Positions 11,480-26,400 of a stretch of DNA of 64,000 nt are shown here, piece after piece. The stretch is from Sipunculus nudus (Eukaryota; Annelida; Sipuncula; Golfingiida; Sipunculidae), in assembly GCA_026874595.1 (NCBI GenBank), contig CM049317.1, forward strand, positions 10,268,382-10,332,381, given 5' to 3'. Under the pieces are notes generated by a model, which was not told the origin of the DNA, searched no databases, and saw nothing but the letters and a program-made list of their open reading frames with translations. Position numbers and translations under genes: made by a program. The stretch's first letter is position 1. Each line of letters opens with the position of its first letter.

Positions 11480-14400
11480 CTAAGAAAAAAAAAGAGAAAC
11501 AATTTTGAATTGGGGAGATTTAAATATGTACTGTAAAATTGTGGTTGATCAGCATTTGTTTAAATAAATATAACTGTTTGATATAAAGGCACACCAGTCT
11601 TAATGACAACACCAGCTGGGGTCCTCAAAAATGTGGCCAAAGACCTTTAGCAGTAAATTAATGAAATATTAATTGTTGAGTGATGTCCTTTTATTCCAGA
11701 GTACCAACACAACAAAATTAATTGGAAATTTATGTCACTAATAATGAAAGTATTACTGCGAACTGAAGTTTAGCAAAAACCCTTTCTGCTAAACAAAAGA
11801 TCAAAATCAACAGATCAGTTTAATATTTAAGTGAGTGACCAACCAAGATTTTTCCTGGATACAAATCTGGTCTGAAACTTCCTGTGTGAACGAGGTATTG
11901 TAGTATATCCATAAACGTTGCTTGCAGATTTTTTTTTTCTTTCATTAGAATGGCTTTGATTATGCAGTCATAAATTAGATGTATATGTCCACATGTCATC
12001 CCCAAACTTGAGGGAAAATTATGTACTACCTTAAAGTCATAATATTTACAGAAGTCCAGGATTTTTACAGACATGGCCTTGAAGAAAAAGGCCAAGATCA
12101 GTTTTACTAATCTAAATTCTTGTACGGTTGTATCAAATTTAAGGAAACATATGCAGTACTTCAAAAGTTATGGGTTTTGCAAAAATCAGATTCAACAGAT
12201 TTGACCTTGAAGATCAAAGCCAAGGTCATCAGTTTTTTAAATGATCTGAGGCCCTTGCTGAAATTATTGGTGTCCTGAATTAGAGGAAAATGGTTTTCAA
12301 AATTATTGAATCAAAAGATCACATAAAATCAGAAAATCATTTGACATTGACCATAAAGATCAAGGTCACTAGTTTTTGAAAGCTTCAGGCATTTTGACAT
12401 ATAATTTGTGTTTCATATTTCAGGGAATAAATATATGCAGTGTTTCCAAAGTTATCACACTAACAAGATATTATTAAGTTCACCACAGACAACAGGACTG
12501 AACTTGAAAGAATGTCTTCCCATTCAACAGACAACAAGTGTGAAAGGAGGTCTTCCCAAAATATGTGTATGTGATTAGAGGCATGGCATATTTAATTATC
12601 TTACCGGTTCTGTCTCTGATCACATATCCATTACTGCTCAGTCCTCTTGAGTACCCATCTCCGTAGCCTAAGGGGATGACGGCGATAAATTCTGAGGACT
12701 GACACTCATAAGTACAGCTGTAGCCTACCTTGGCTCCTTTTACACATTCCTTCACCAATGTTGTCATAGCCTTCAAACTCAAAGCTGGCTGAAGTCCGAA
12801 TGACAGAAATTCAGCATCTGCACTGGCTGAAAGAGAAAGGAATATAAACTATTACACAGAGTGCTTCACAGTTACCATTCATGGTTTAAATATGTTTCAG
12901 ATCTCAGTACAATTCTGAGGTTCCTTACATACATACAGATTTTTCTTGTATCTCCAGGAAATTTTTAGCAGTTACCAGTGCTGCAAAGAGGGGTTTGCTT
13001 AAAGGGGCCAGATCACCTGCCTGACCTTTATATACTAAGGGTAATTCCTTGAGCCTTTATAAGAATTAGGCCAGAAAAGGTGGATATCACCGCACACAGG
13101 CTCCTTGTTTTGTTTATATCCAAGAGTTCAGAATATGTGGGGGCCCCGCCAAAATAATCAAAACAAATTCAACAAGCACATCTGGCAGCAAGCCAGATAA
13201 GCCAGAGCTTTGCAAATGGCGTTTTGCAACAAGTGTCCTTTCTACCACCCCATATATGCAACCCAGTACCTAAGGTAACTTATTTTCCCGTTTGTCAACA
13301 TTGCTGTGTTTATAAACATGTTGTTGAAAAACAAGTTCAAACATCATTCACAGAGGCCTAATAAAAACTTTTCATAACAAGAATTACCCTTAAATCATTA
13401 ATTTATACACAGACCAAGCCAGAAATCACATAACTTCATTTTGAAAAGGAAGGTGAATGGGCTACTTTAAGGTTAACAGGAATATTTAGAACAGAACATA
13501 AATATGAAATGAGGGAATCTAGGTATTCGGTGTTGATTGTGGTGTACTCAGCAGGAAATGGTCAATCCTCACCTGTTCTGCAGAAGTTTTTCATAATGCA
13601 TATAATGTTCCTAAAGTCCATAATGTTCAAAATGCCCATAATGTCCATCATGATCATTAAGTCAATGATGTTTGATATGCCCATTATGTTCACTTGTCCC
13701 TTAAGTCCATAATGTTTCTTAAGTTGATAATGTTCATTTGGCACATAATAATCATAATGTCTGTAATATTTATAATGTTAGTCATGTCAATAATATCCAT
13801 ACTATTCAAAATGCCCATAATATCCTTAATTTCAATTAACTCAATAATGTTGATTAATGTTAATCATGTCAATAATATCCACACTATTCAAAATGCCCAT
13901 ATTATCCTTAATTTTAATTAACTCCATAATGTTGATTAACTCCATAATGTTTGTAATGCCCATTATGTTTATAATGCCCATAATGTTCATGATGTCCATA
14001 ATGTTGATAAGTCAATAATGTTTGTAATGCCCATAATATTCATAATGGCCATTAAGTCCATAATATTCATAATGTTTGTAAAGTCCATGATGTTCATCAT
14101 GCCAATAATATCCATAAATTTCATAATGGCAAATAATGTTCAAAAAGTCCATAATGTTCATTATGTCCATTAAGTCAATAATGTTCATTATGCCAATAAT
14201 ATCAATAATGTTAATAATGCCCATAATGTTCATGATAACCATATGAACCCAAAATGTTTGAAAAGTCATTCATGTTCATGATGGCCATAATGTTCATAAT
14301 GCCCATATTATCCATTATGCCCATAATGTTCATAATATCAGTATTGTTCAAATGCCAGTTTTGTTTATAATGTCTATAATATTCATTATGTCCATAATGT

Positions 14401-17400
14401 TTATGTCCATTATGTTCATAAAGTCTATAATTATCATAATTTCTATGCCCATAATGTTCTGAAAATCTAGCAAAATAAGTTCAGCATATAGGTTGGACGT
14501 AGAGAGAGGTCATCTTCAGGAGTACTCTGTGACCATACCATGACCACATACTGCATGCAGTGAAACATGACAGGAAGACTTGTATTTTCCCTAACACATG
14601 CTTCATACCTGGTGGGAGGCCATAAAGAGAGATACCAGGACGTATAAAGTCAAGGTCAGTGCCGTACCCTCTCAAGGTTGCTCCTGACCCTGAAGTGTGG
14701 AACTTGAGGCCTGGTCGAGATCTGCAAAGATGCATCAAATTTGCAAGGTTAAATTTTCACTTTTTCATTGTTTTGCATAAGTTCCTTAATAACATCTTAC
14801 ATTAACTTACATAGGATAAGTCAATTATTACAATAATTATATTAAATTACAATAATTATATTAAAAATTTATATTTGTGCCAAATTGTAAAAATATTTGA
14901 TGGGAAGAATATGAACATTGAACAGTATTTTTCAACAATGGAAGATAATTTAAAATCACTGATACCACTTAGTAGCATTCTTTGATTTAGAGGTAACATA
15001 CATATAAGATCTAATGTTATTCAAAATCTGAATATTTTGTCCTTTTACATGCCCACAATCATGGGTCCCTTTTATTCATGAAGTTTAATTTTCCCAATAC
15101 TTTCAAATAATGGTGAACTTTAGACCCACACGAACAAAAACACAACAGCAGGTAAAGCATATGTACCGGTATATATCTTTATATGTAGTCTAAGTATTAT
15201 TTTTTACAAGACTGTATTAAGTTGCTCTATTCATTTTACAATTATTGGTGAAAAAGCATCCCGTATCTTTGGTAATTAACTGTGAAAGAGAGGCTCTCTT
15301 TTCTATCTATTCTTTAAATTATCACAAAAAAAACATTACCTTGGTGCACCTATGAATACATTGGAACCCAAATGATGAGATCATGATAAACATCACTCAT
15401 CAATTGGCAACTACATGTAGAGTGCATTCACTAGCACTAAATCATTTCAGGATGCCAGTGAAACTAGTAAATGTCCAGAGAACTGTGTCCCCAGCCAAAC
15501 AGGAATGTGAAAAATATGTACTCACACCATCACACACACACACCCTCACAGTCACAGAACTGTCTGAAACACTTTGTGCAGGCTAAATCAGAGAACCTAA
15601 TCTGTGGCCAATACACTTACTTTAATTATTAGAAGTAGATCCCAGTAAAACTTTCTGAGAAATAGTGTCGCATGTGAAATGTAAAAATTTTGTGTAAAAC
15701 AATTCATAACAAAAGCACCACAAATGTGCATAATACACCCTTTGTGTATCTGGTGACCTCTGACCTCAATAAATATGCTTGAATTTTGATGAGAATGTAA
15801 TTCAGTCAAGAAACACTATTGGTAAATATGTTTACTGAGTTTCATGAAAATACATAAGATTTCTGGTAAATCACCATGGTGCCATCAAAGTTGGGTAACC
15901 TTTGTCCTTATTACATATGCGTGGATTTTGCTGAAAATCAAAATTAGGTGAGATACTATACTGATTAATATTTCTGCTGAGTTTAATCAAAATCCATCGA
16001 TTCCTCGTAAGTTATCAAGCAACACCTTAAAGTAGCTTTGTGACCTCTGATCCCAAAAAATATGCGGGGATTCTGCCTATAATGGAACTTGGGTGAGATA
16101 ATTGCTTTTTAAATGTTAAAATTTTGCATTAAAAAATTCATAAAAAATCCAAAAATCATTCAAGTGTGACCGAAACCAAATCAGCTCTGGAGACCTATAA
16201 GAAGGAGCTACTACAGTTTGAAGTCGATCCCAGTTTTGCTCCAGACGGAGCTGATCAATATATCCTCTGTTCAGCAGAGCAGATGAAGATGATAAAAGTA
16301 GATAGGGATAAAGATAATCAGAATTAATAAAAACACTAGAACTCTGCATTCTATGGATTACAAGCCCCTGCCATAGGGCTGCTCCCATAACTGTGCTTGC
16401 ATTCACTTTTTCTGCCCATATTCCCAGGTTCATTTGTGCATAACTGACTGTACATTTGTGAATATTCCTTGATGTTCCTGAATCCAGGTCATGTGTCAGA
16501 TCTACACCAAAATCTTATAAATTATTCATTGGTCTATACCCAAAATGCTCTGAAAATTTTATCAAATTCTGTTCAAGATTGCATGAATTATATTGTGAAC
16601 AAAAAAAAGTCAAATTAACCTAAAAATGATTTTAGTTGAAGGCTACTATGAAGGTAGCTTGTATGTTGCATATAACTGTGTTACCTATAGGGCTCAATAG
16701 CTGACAGGTAGGTTTCCATCTGTTTTATTGTGAAGTCTCTGTTATCCCAGGGGTCAGCAAGATGTGTGAACACGCCCTCTAGTGGCACATTGAGGTCATC
16801 ACAAAGCTAAAACAAGCAAGACACAGATTAATATTCACCTCCAAGAGGGTGAGGTAAACCACAGAAATAAAAACAAGGCCTACAGGCCTAATGCGAACCT
16901 GTGCAAAGTTTGGGAGTATGAATGGAGGTTTATTTTTTAAAATTTAATATTGATCCTCTTATGTCCAGCATATCTTCCTTGGTCATTATGTTTTCAGCAA
17001 AATGGATGTTTCGGACCTGCAAGTTTCGGACTAGGACATTTTAAAACTATAATACGGGTAGTCAACAAGCAACTACTTGTATCCGCCGAAAACAGAGTGG
17101 GAAGGGTGAAGTGAGGCATGGATTGAGTGGCAAGGGGAAATAGAGTGAGGTGTGTTGCATATAAGCATGGATGTCTGCAGCTGATATGTGTATAGAGGTT
17201 GTGCCACGTACCACAAAATCCAGAAAGCTGTACAAGTTGTATACATATGCAACATTTAAAACAGATAAGTCAAATCACTACTTGTATATTATTGATTTTA
17301 TCCCACAGCAGACAAATAGAAGGATGCTGTGCAAAAATAGTGGCAGGAGGCTCCACCAATCTTGTGCATGATTAAGAGCTATGTGAGATCTAAACACATG

Positions 17401-20400
17401 CCAAATTTCAGGGGGATATGTCAAACCAGTCCTGAGATATAAGCCTGAATGTCTGCAGCGTAAACATAAATGTAGGTGACGCCACCTGCCACAAAATCAA
17501 GAAAGCTGTACAGGATGTATAAACCACTGCCGAGATATGATTGATTTTATCCCAAGGCAGATAAACAGATGGACACTGTGCAAAAATTGTTGCAGGTGGC
17601 ACCACCAGTTTTGCTTATGATCAAGAGCTATGTGAGATCTTTACACATGCAAAATTTTGGCCCAATCGGTCAAACAGTTCCCGAGATATGAGCTTGGATG
17701 TCTGCAGCATTAACGTGAATGTAGCTGGTGCCACCTGTCATAAAATCAAGAAAGCAATCCAGGATGTATACACATGCAAAATTTTAGGTGGATAAATCAA
17801 ACCACTGCCCCAGATATGAGTGATTATATCCCAAGGCTGATGAACAGATGGACGCGGTGCAATAATGGTTGCAGGTGGTGCCACCAGTTTTGTGTATGAT
17901 GAAGAGAGAGAGAGATGTGAGATCTATACACATGCAAAATTTTGGCCCAATCAGTTAGATGGTTCCAGAGATATGAGTTTGGATGTCTGCAGTGTTAACA
18001 TGAATGTAGGTGGCACCACCTGTCATAAAATCAAGAAAGCTTTCCAGGATGTATACACATGTAAAATTTCAGGTGGATAAATCAAACAAATGCAGAGATA
18101 TGATGCTAGTTCCTGCCCTTTTAGAGATAGCTATGATGCATGACGCATGACGGACGACGGAAGACGGACAACGCCACACCACTGCATAAGCTCATAGATT
18201 CGCTAAAAATACAAACCAGGTTTTTTCAAACAGTTAAAATGTATAGTCCAATAGCTCTTATCTGGGCATTCTGCGTCTAAACAATGTGTCTATATGTCTA
18301 GACGCTGTGTCTAGACGTCTAGACACATTGTCTAGACACCAGGCAGAGCCAGATCAGTTGCCATGGTGATGTCTGGACCACACCTGGTTGTACTGAGTGA
18401 CCTCTTGAACTGGCTGCTGAAACTCAGCATGTTGTCAAATCTGTTTTCAAACACTGAAAGCCTTTTTTCAATTAGTTACACTACCTTTTTAAGGCTGCAT
18501 TTACCCAATCTTTTCTTATAAAACTGGCAGAACCCTACCATAGAATAATTCTTGTAATTTTTAACCAATCAGCTTAATAGTTTCATCATAAAACAGTGTA
18601 TAAGCTAGAAGAGTCAAAAATTACATTTTCGTTTGTAAAAAAACAGATCAATGTAGGTGTCGCCACCAATACCTCAATTCGGATATGAAATATGTGACAA
18701 ACATTGGCATAAAATTTGGTGATGATAGCTCCAGCCATTTCTGAGACTGAAATTTTAGTGTGATTTTTTGGACAGATGACTAAGTTTAACCTCGTGTAAC
18801 TCAGCCAAATATCTTCATATTGGAACCATTCGAACAAACTTGAGAGAGATTGTTCCAGGGATCATTTCTGTGAAATATGGGACAATTTGGCTGGACAGTT
18901 TCGGAGAAGAAGATTTTTAAAGATTTTAGCTTTTTCCCTATAAAATCTAAGAAAATGCAGTTAGAATAAAAATAAACAAAATCAGATAGAGTTTTTCAGA
19001 TGACTGATTTTTTTAAAAAAATTTGGCAATGCTAGCATCTGCTGTTTTTGAGTTAGCTATTTAGTTAACGTACAGACAACGCATGATGCAACGACTGAAC
19101 GCCGCACCATCGCACAAGCTCACAGGTTTGCTAAAATAATCTGGTTTTTACGACAAACAGCAAATTCCACCTGAATAGCAATACAGAAAATAACAACCTA
19201 ATTGTAGTAATAACTTCATTCAATGAAGCCCTACAAATGCTTAAATAAGCATGTCTTACTGTATCACAGTTCATATATTATAATATAACATGATATAATA
19301 TAAAATAATATAAAATTATATAACATAAAATAATTAAAATGAATTTAAATAGAACAATATTTTATAATATAATATAACTAAACATTTCTTGGCACCGCTG
19401 GTGCCATAGTATCGCCAGACAAATGAGGTTTTGTGGTATTTTGTTGATATAATGTGATGTATTTGTATTTTAGCAATGAATGTGAGAAACATTTGTACAA
19501 AATATAGGAATAGTTAAAGTGAAGGCAATTGTTATGTAAAAGGTTATGTATAAATAGAAGTATATATTTAATGATGTATAGAGTAAAGCAGAAAGAAAGA
19601 GAAAGAGATGGACAGACAGGATTTCAGAGAGATGGAGAGTTATGATAATGGTTAGTGTAAGTGTGTAACAAGGGGTTGATAATTATCTTTAACGAGGAGG
19701 GGGGTGATGGAGTTGCTGGTTGAGGAGTGTGAAGTGGGTTGGGTGTGGATGTGAAGGCTGCTACATGGCTATGTAGAAAATGTTGATTGGCAAATGCTGA
19801 TGAGTGGATGATAAATTTGTCTGATCAGTTTCTTTGTTGAGGGGTGTATATATGATGGACAGTTTATAATTTTGAGAGAGAAAGATGTGCTGTTGTATGA
19901 GAGGGTTTGACCTGAGATGTGTAAACAACTAAGGGGAACAGTTGGATGAATCAAGGTAGGTTGATTTGTTATTATAATTAGTGTATGATAGTGTATAGGG
20001 TTTGAAGGTAATGTTAGATAAAGTAATAATTGTAATTGTAAGGTTAAGATGTGAAGAATGTTGTTATATATGTGTGTTAATGGATTATAGGAATTTATTT
20101 TGTATATATTTTGTTCACCTATAATTTTTGAATGGATAAGGTAAAATAATGGATATTTAAAGTGGTGATAATGTGTAGTTAGTTGCAGGGGTGTATTAAG
20201 GTAAATGTGAAGGGTAAAGGTTAGTGGTGTTTATAATAGGTAGTGGTGGTATGTGGTAAATGATAGTTTTTGGTTAATGTGTTAATGAGATACAAATGGA
20301 AGTATTGCTATTATATATGTGATTAATGGTATAAATCTGTATTATATTTAATAACTAGCAATAATTATATGAAAAGACAAAACAAATCTCAAACACTGTT

Positions 20401-23400
20401 ATAAAAAACTCAAGTAAGTAATTGTAACAGTAATATCATGTTATCAGACATAAGCAAAGATTTGAGTAATTCTACACACATCAATATGTAAGTGAGGTAT
20501 ATTGTCTGAGAATGAAATAATAATATCTGTTATATTTTGTTTCACATCATATTTTGTTCTTTGCAATAAATTGTTATATTGTCATAAAAATTGTCATTTG
20601 TTCCTTATCAATAGCATAAATTGTGGAAAAACAAGAAAATAGAGTAGGGGGTGCCACCATGCAGTTCCCAGCAAATGACTCATCACATTACCCATATCTA
20701 TCTATATGCATAATATGAAAGATATCTGCCAATTAGTTTCCAGCACATGACAACACTATCCAACAACTTTTTAATTTTTATTTTATAATGCTGACAATAC
20801 TGTCAAGTCCCATATAGGCAACATTCATGAGCCATTTTAAATAGTCTTCGTCCAAAGGTCAAGACCACTCTCAAAGGAAAATGATCCAGTTGTGACTCTG
20901 TGGTACACCCAGTGCACTAATTCATTTATCACTGACCATCATATCTATTTATAGAATCTGACCATGGCCCAGAACTGCTGATGTTTGGGCAAAACATGAT
21001 GCAACACCATGTGCAGACCACTAGCTGAAGCAATCCCCCAGGTTCACTGGAGATTTTCATGATTGTTGGTGATTTTTACCATATATGGCAATATTTAAAG
21101 TCAAGTCCACTCTCATATGCAAGGTCAGGACCCAAATTTATATATATCTCATCCCATAATCCAAATCTATGTATATGCATAATATAAAAGAAATCTGTCA
21201 ATTAGTTTTTGACTTATAATGCTCACAGTGCTGTCAAGTGGCCCTTTTTAAGATATTCATGATTTTATATTTTTCACCAAATATGGGAATATTCAAGGTC
21301 AAGGTCACTCTCATAGTCACGGTCATGACCCCAAATCAATAAACTGCATTCCAAAATATCCAACATTTGAAAAAAAAAATTAAATTAAAAAAAAAAAAAA
21401 TTTAAATTAAATTAAATTTTAAAATTAAATATACCTTATTCCATAAACCATATCTATATACATGCATAACATGAAAGAAATCTGTCCATTACTGTTTGAC
21501 TTATAATGCTCACAGTATATACTGTCAAGTGGAAATAATGGGGTATTCAAAGGCGCAAAAAACAAGAAAAGGACAACAGGTGGCGCCACCTATCTTCTGC
21601 AAAAGACAAAACTATCCAAGATCTTCCGTCAACTTGATTTTTGGACCAATCCATGCATCCCTTTTTAAGATATTCATGATTTTATGTGATTTTCACCATA
21701 TTTGGTAATATTCAAGGTCAAAGCCACTCTCAAAGGAAAGGTCATGACCCCAATTTTAATATACATCATCCCATAACCCATACCTATGTACATGCATAAT
21801 ATTAAAGAAATCTGTCAATCAGTTTTTGACTTGTGATGCTAAAAGTACTGTCAAGTGGCAATGATGGGGGTATTAAACGGCACAAAAACAAGAAAAGGAT
21901 ACTAGGTGGCACCACCAGTTTCTGGTACATGACATCACTATCCAAGATCTTTGTCCAACTTGATTTTTGGATAAATCCATGAAAGATTTCTTGAGATATT
22001 TAAGAATTTGTGTGATTTTCCCCCAAAATGGATCTATTCAAGGTCAAGGTCACTCTCCTAGTTGAGGTCATGACCCCATTTTAAATGGGCTTTGTCGTCT
22101 CACCTATATCTATAAATGTGTCAAGTTTGAAAAAGATCCTTGAAATATTTTTTGAGTTATTGTGTCCAAAAGAAATCTCTGCGGTGGCGGCGGCGGCGCA
22201 ACCGTGCCTAAACCATAGTATCTCCAGACTATGTCTGGCGATACAATAAAAATATATATAATATCTATAACATCAATAAAACAAGGGACCCATGGGTCAC
22301 GGCGCTCAGCTGATTGTGATTGGACTATAAATGTTTCTCCACTGTGATATTATATCGAGTCGATAAAGCTTATGAATATCATGTACATGTTTGGCTATAA
22401 TAAAGGAATGTAATGTAATATGTGAGTAAAAGATAAATGAAATTACCTGACTGATGGATTAATAGAGTAAAATATAGTGGTTTATATCTCGAAGGAACAA
22501 AGTCCTAATGACCCAATTTTTGGTATGGTAGGAGATTTTGGGGACATCTAACATTATGCCAACAGCCTGGGGAGCATAGAGATGTGCACTGAGTGGACTG
22601 CTTGACAATGTAAGGGAATACAACAAGAGCCTCCAAAAAAATTCAATAACTAGCCTAATTTTGCAGCTTTTATTTTCAAATTTCAGATTTTAACAGATTA
22701 AATCCTTATGTGTACATGCTGTGAAAATTAAATCCACAGTACTTACAGGAAAAAAATGTGCCGTGGCCAAAGTTGGGCAAAATTTAAGGTACCAATTTTA
22801 TATTTTTGCCATTATTTAAAAAAAATTGACAGATTTTGACCTAATTTTTGGTATACAATTAAATTTTGATTAATTAAAGTTGTATTACTAAAAAAAGGCC
22901 CTACCTTTAACACTTTTGGTCTTAAGTGACCAAATATCTTTCCTGATTTTTTTTACAAAGTCCATTTTGTTTGGGCCCATAATTTTTTAAAATTAAATTA
23001 TACTGGCTTAATTTCTGGCATGTACATAGGAACTATATAGAGGAATATTCATGATAAATATGAAGAAAACCAAATGAGTGGTTTTGATATAAGGCAGTCC
23101 TGATGTGTAAAAATAGATTTCTAATAAAAACTTGAGGTTTTTCCTTAATATCTCGAAGGAACAAAGTCCTATTGACCAAATTTTCGGCATGGTAGGAGAT
23201 TTTGGGGACATCTAACTGTATACCGAATTTCAGATTCATAGATCCAATGGTGTTGAAACGTGCCAGTCTTACGGATGGACATCCAGACGGACGGACGGTT
23301 GGACGGACCGACAGACGGACAGATGACGGACAATGGACCACGACTATAGCTCAGATGACTTATAGTCAGCTGAGCAAAAAAAATAATACATGAACAGCAA

Positions 23401-26400
23401 ATTTTAAAAGTATTAAACAAGCAAATTTGTGGAATTAATGTCCCCCACTTTGGGATCTTGTTGTTTTTCAAGCTTGATAAGCAACCAAAATTATGACATC
23501 AAAATATCTTGAGGGCACATGAAATCTTTAATAGATCTACTATGACATGATGAGACAGGCGAAGCTAAAAACTAAAACACATTGAGGAATTGGGCCAAAA
23601 TTTGATAATTTTGCTCTCCCGCTGGAAAGTATTATTTTTCAGATGGACACTACAAAACCAATCCCAACCAAGGTGTGCATGAGAGCAATTACTGACCCGA
23701 ATTTGAATGAAATTGGATAATATTTAGGAAAGTTATCACATGGAAACAATATCTGACTGATGGAGAGACAGCTAAACAGACAGACAGAGATACAGACAGA
23801 CAAACCAAAATCAATGTCCCCGGTGACATGGAAGCGGGGGACAAATAATAATATAAAAACAATGGTTTATATTACATTACAATACAATCTACATCATAAC
23901 TGACAGTAGTACTCAACAATTGTCACTTAACTGATCTGTTGCCACTCCTCAGAAATGTCTATTTAGGTCTTGAAATGTCAGAAAGCATACTATGTATGTC
24001 TACTAATAAGGGGCCAGCCTCTATATATTTCGATAAATCCAGAGAAATTTGACATTATCTTTTCAAGAGCCTGCAGTGCCATCTATCATATTTGGAAAGA
24101 AACTAAATCAGCCTTCAAGACAAAATCATTGACAGATATGTAATTTTATTAATATAAGTTTAACCTACCTTGACTAGAGATGGAAGGTCCTTTGGTTGAC
24201 ATCCGTTCCTGCTCATACCAGAGTCAACTTTAATATGAAGAGTCCCCGCTGGCAAACTGTCAATATACAGACAAACCTCTCTTTACAAACACCTACTGAT
24301 TAAGAACACCTCTCCATTACAGACACTTGAAACAGTCCTGTCAAGAGTGTAATGTGAGGTCTGTTACCTCTATATTGTGTAAATCTAATAATGATTATTT
24401 ATGAAAATCAAAAGAAGTCACATATCTCGATAATACATTCTCATTCTGTCAGAGATATAAGACAGACAGGCCTCAAAACAATGAACAGCATTAAAACTTT
24501 TGCAACAAGTGTCTAATACCCAGCAATGACCTTGACCTTTCAGTGTAATGTACAGGTTAGACTGAATTTATTCAGTCAATATTTTAGGTATATAATTCTA
24601 AACAGTAAGTTCCATGGAAATATGGATGATTCATAAAATAATCGATTAATAATGAATTATCAATCATTTCTATCTTTAAATTATAAAATATGATTTTATA
24701 ATCAATTCCTCCCATCAGTGTTATACATGCAAACACAAAAGCTCACCTTTGTTTGTCATCGGAGCTTTGTATCAGATCATGATTTTCCTTCAAAAGACCT
24801 GCCATGGCTCTAATTGGCCGCTCTTCAGCCACCGTAGGTATCAATTGATGGTTCAAACATAGCACCATTTCCCAGGCCTGGCAGTTACCTGATAAATAAT
24901 TTGATATTTTCATGTATCACTTAGAGAAAGGCTGAAGGTTTATTGGTGATGAGACAACAGAAGACCTTCTGTTCTAGTTAAGAAAACTTAAGCACTTTCT
25001 GCAACAATGTACATGACAAAGTACATATCTGAAATCCCTTTTAGCTAATATTACCAATTTTGAATATCAGCATACTGATATATTGTGCAAATGAAACTAA
25101 ATTAGAATGGAAGGGCATTTTCTTATACTTTCTGGTATGTTTAAACAGATATTACTGAAGTTATTGGAAACATGTTTTTGACAGTCAGCACCATTTAATG
25201 TTCAAGCTTGAAACCATTCTTTGTTTTATAAACTTCCTTTCAATTCTAAAACTGGATTCTGAATTACCAATAACATTCATCTGTTCTTTGCTGTATAAAT
25301 GTGTCATATATTTGAAAAACAGTAGGTTTAAGAAGATAATCAAAGGACATATTTGGTTTAAACATCTCCTAAAAGCCCCCTTAATTGTTTCTCTTAATAA
25401 ACTTGAGATATTGCACTGAGAAGTAAAACATGGAATTACCATAAATAATATATAAGATATTTTTGTGGTACCCCTCTGGACTAGCAAACTCACCAAGTAT
25501 ATGAATTGGCCCTGTTACCCTGTTCCTTCTCAGATGGATCCCTTCATCGACCGTGGCCACTGCAAGACGCTCCACTCCGATTTTCTTGAGGTGCTTTGAC
25601 ACCATGACACTTCCATGGCCATATCCAGCACTTTTTACAACACCAATTACACCTAGACAGAGGTCACATGGTTAACAGATTGGTCACATGATTAACACAG
25701 AGGTCACATGATCAGCCTGTATGTGACCTTACCAGAAATTCAGAGCTTACCCAGTGGGCTTTACTCTGATCTGCCAACCTTTGTCTATCTGTTTTTATGT
25801 TAATGTTTTAGGTTATATTTTATCGTGACAGACCTATTGATATCTATGAACATGGGGCCACAAATTTGCATTGTGATTGTAAGGTAGGCAACACTTCATT
25901 GTAACACTCCTTAACTTAAAACTTTTATTTAAAACCAATCTCCTTATTAAAAGACATTGAAACAGGGAATTTTGAGATTATCATGTTTTAATTTTAATTT
26001 ATATACATGATTTTTAATTTCATTTATCTAGTGATGCACAGCTTAGTCTTAATAACGTATAGCCATTTTTTAATAATATATAGCTCTTTCTTATGGTGGT
26101 TAAATTTTTATTACATTTTGTCATGTTGTTGCAATTTAATGCATTACTGGTGGAAGGAGAACTCTTTTTCCTAAAAAACTGCATGTAAGTGTAATATGGC
26201 ATAAGGCTTCGGCCAAAAAAAATAAAAGGTATGGTTCTCAGGCACCGCCCGCATCAATTTTAAACCCCCGCATCAAAAATTTTTATTTTGATTTTCAATA
26301 CAAACTTACCAATTTTGTGCTGCAACCACTCGGACATTTCTTTCAAGGAGATAAAATCATTCAATTTCCTTATTATGTAGGGCTTTTACTTGTTTAGCAA

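Noticed and set aside
13509-14269. MNIMGIINIID-type open frames
   Set aside because: Translation of the CATAATGTYC minisatellite.
22180-22210. CGG-repeat runs near F-type 3' ends as CpG-island promoters
   Set aside because: Every F and E copy carries a GGCGGCGG run just before its 3' hairpin, so it is part of the element.
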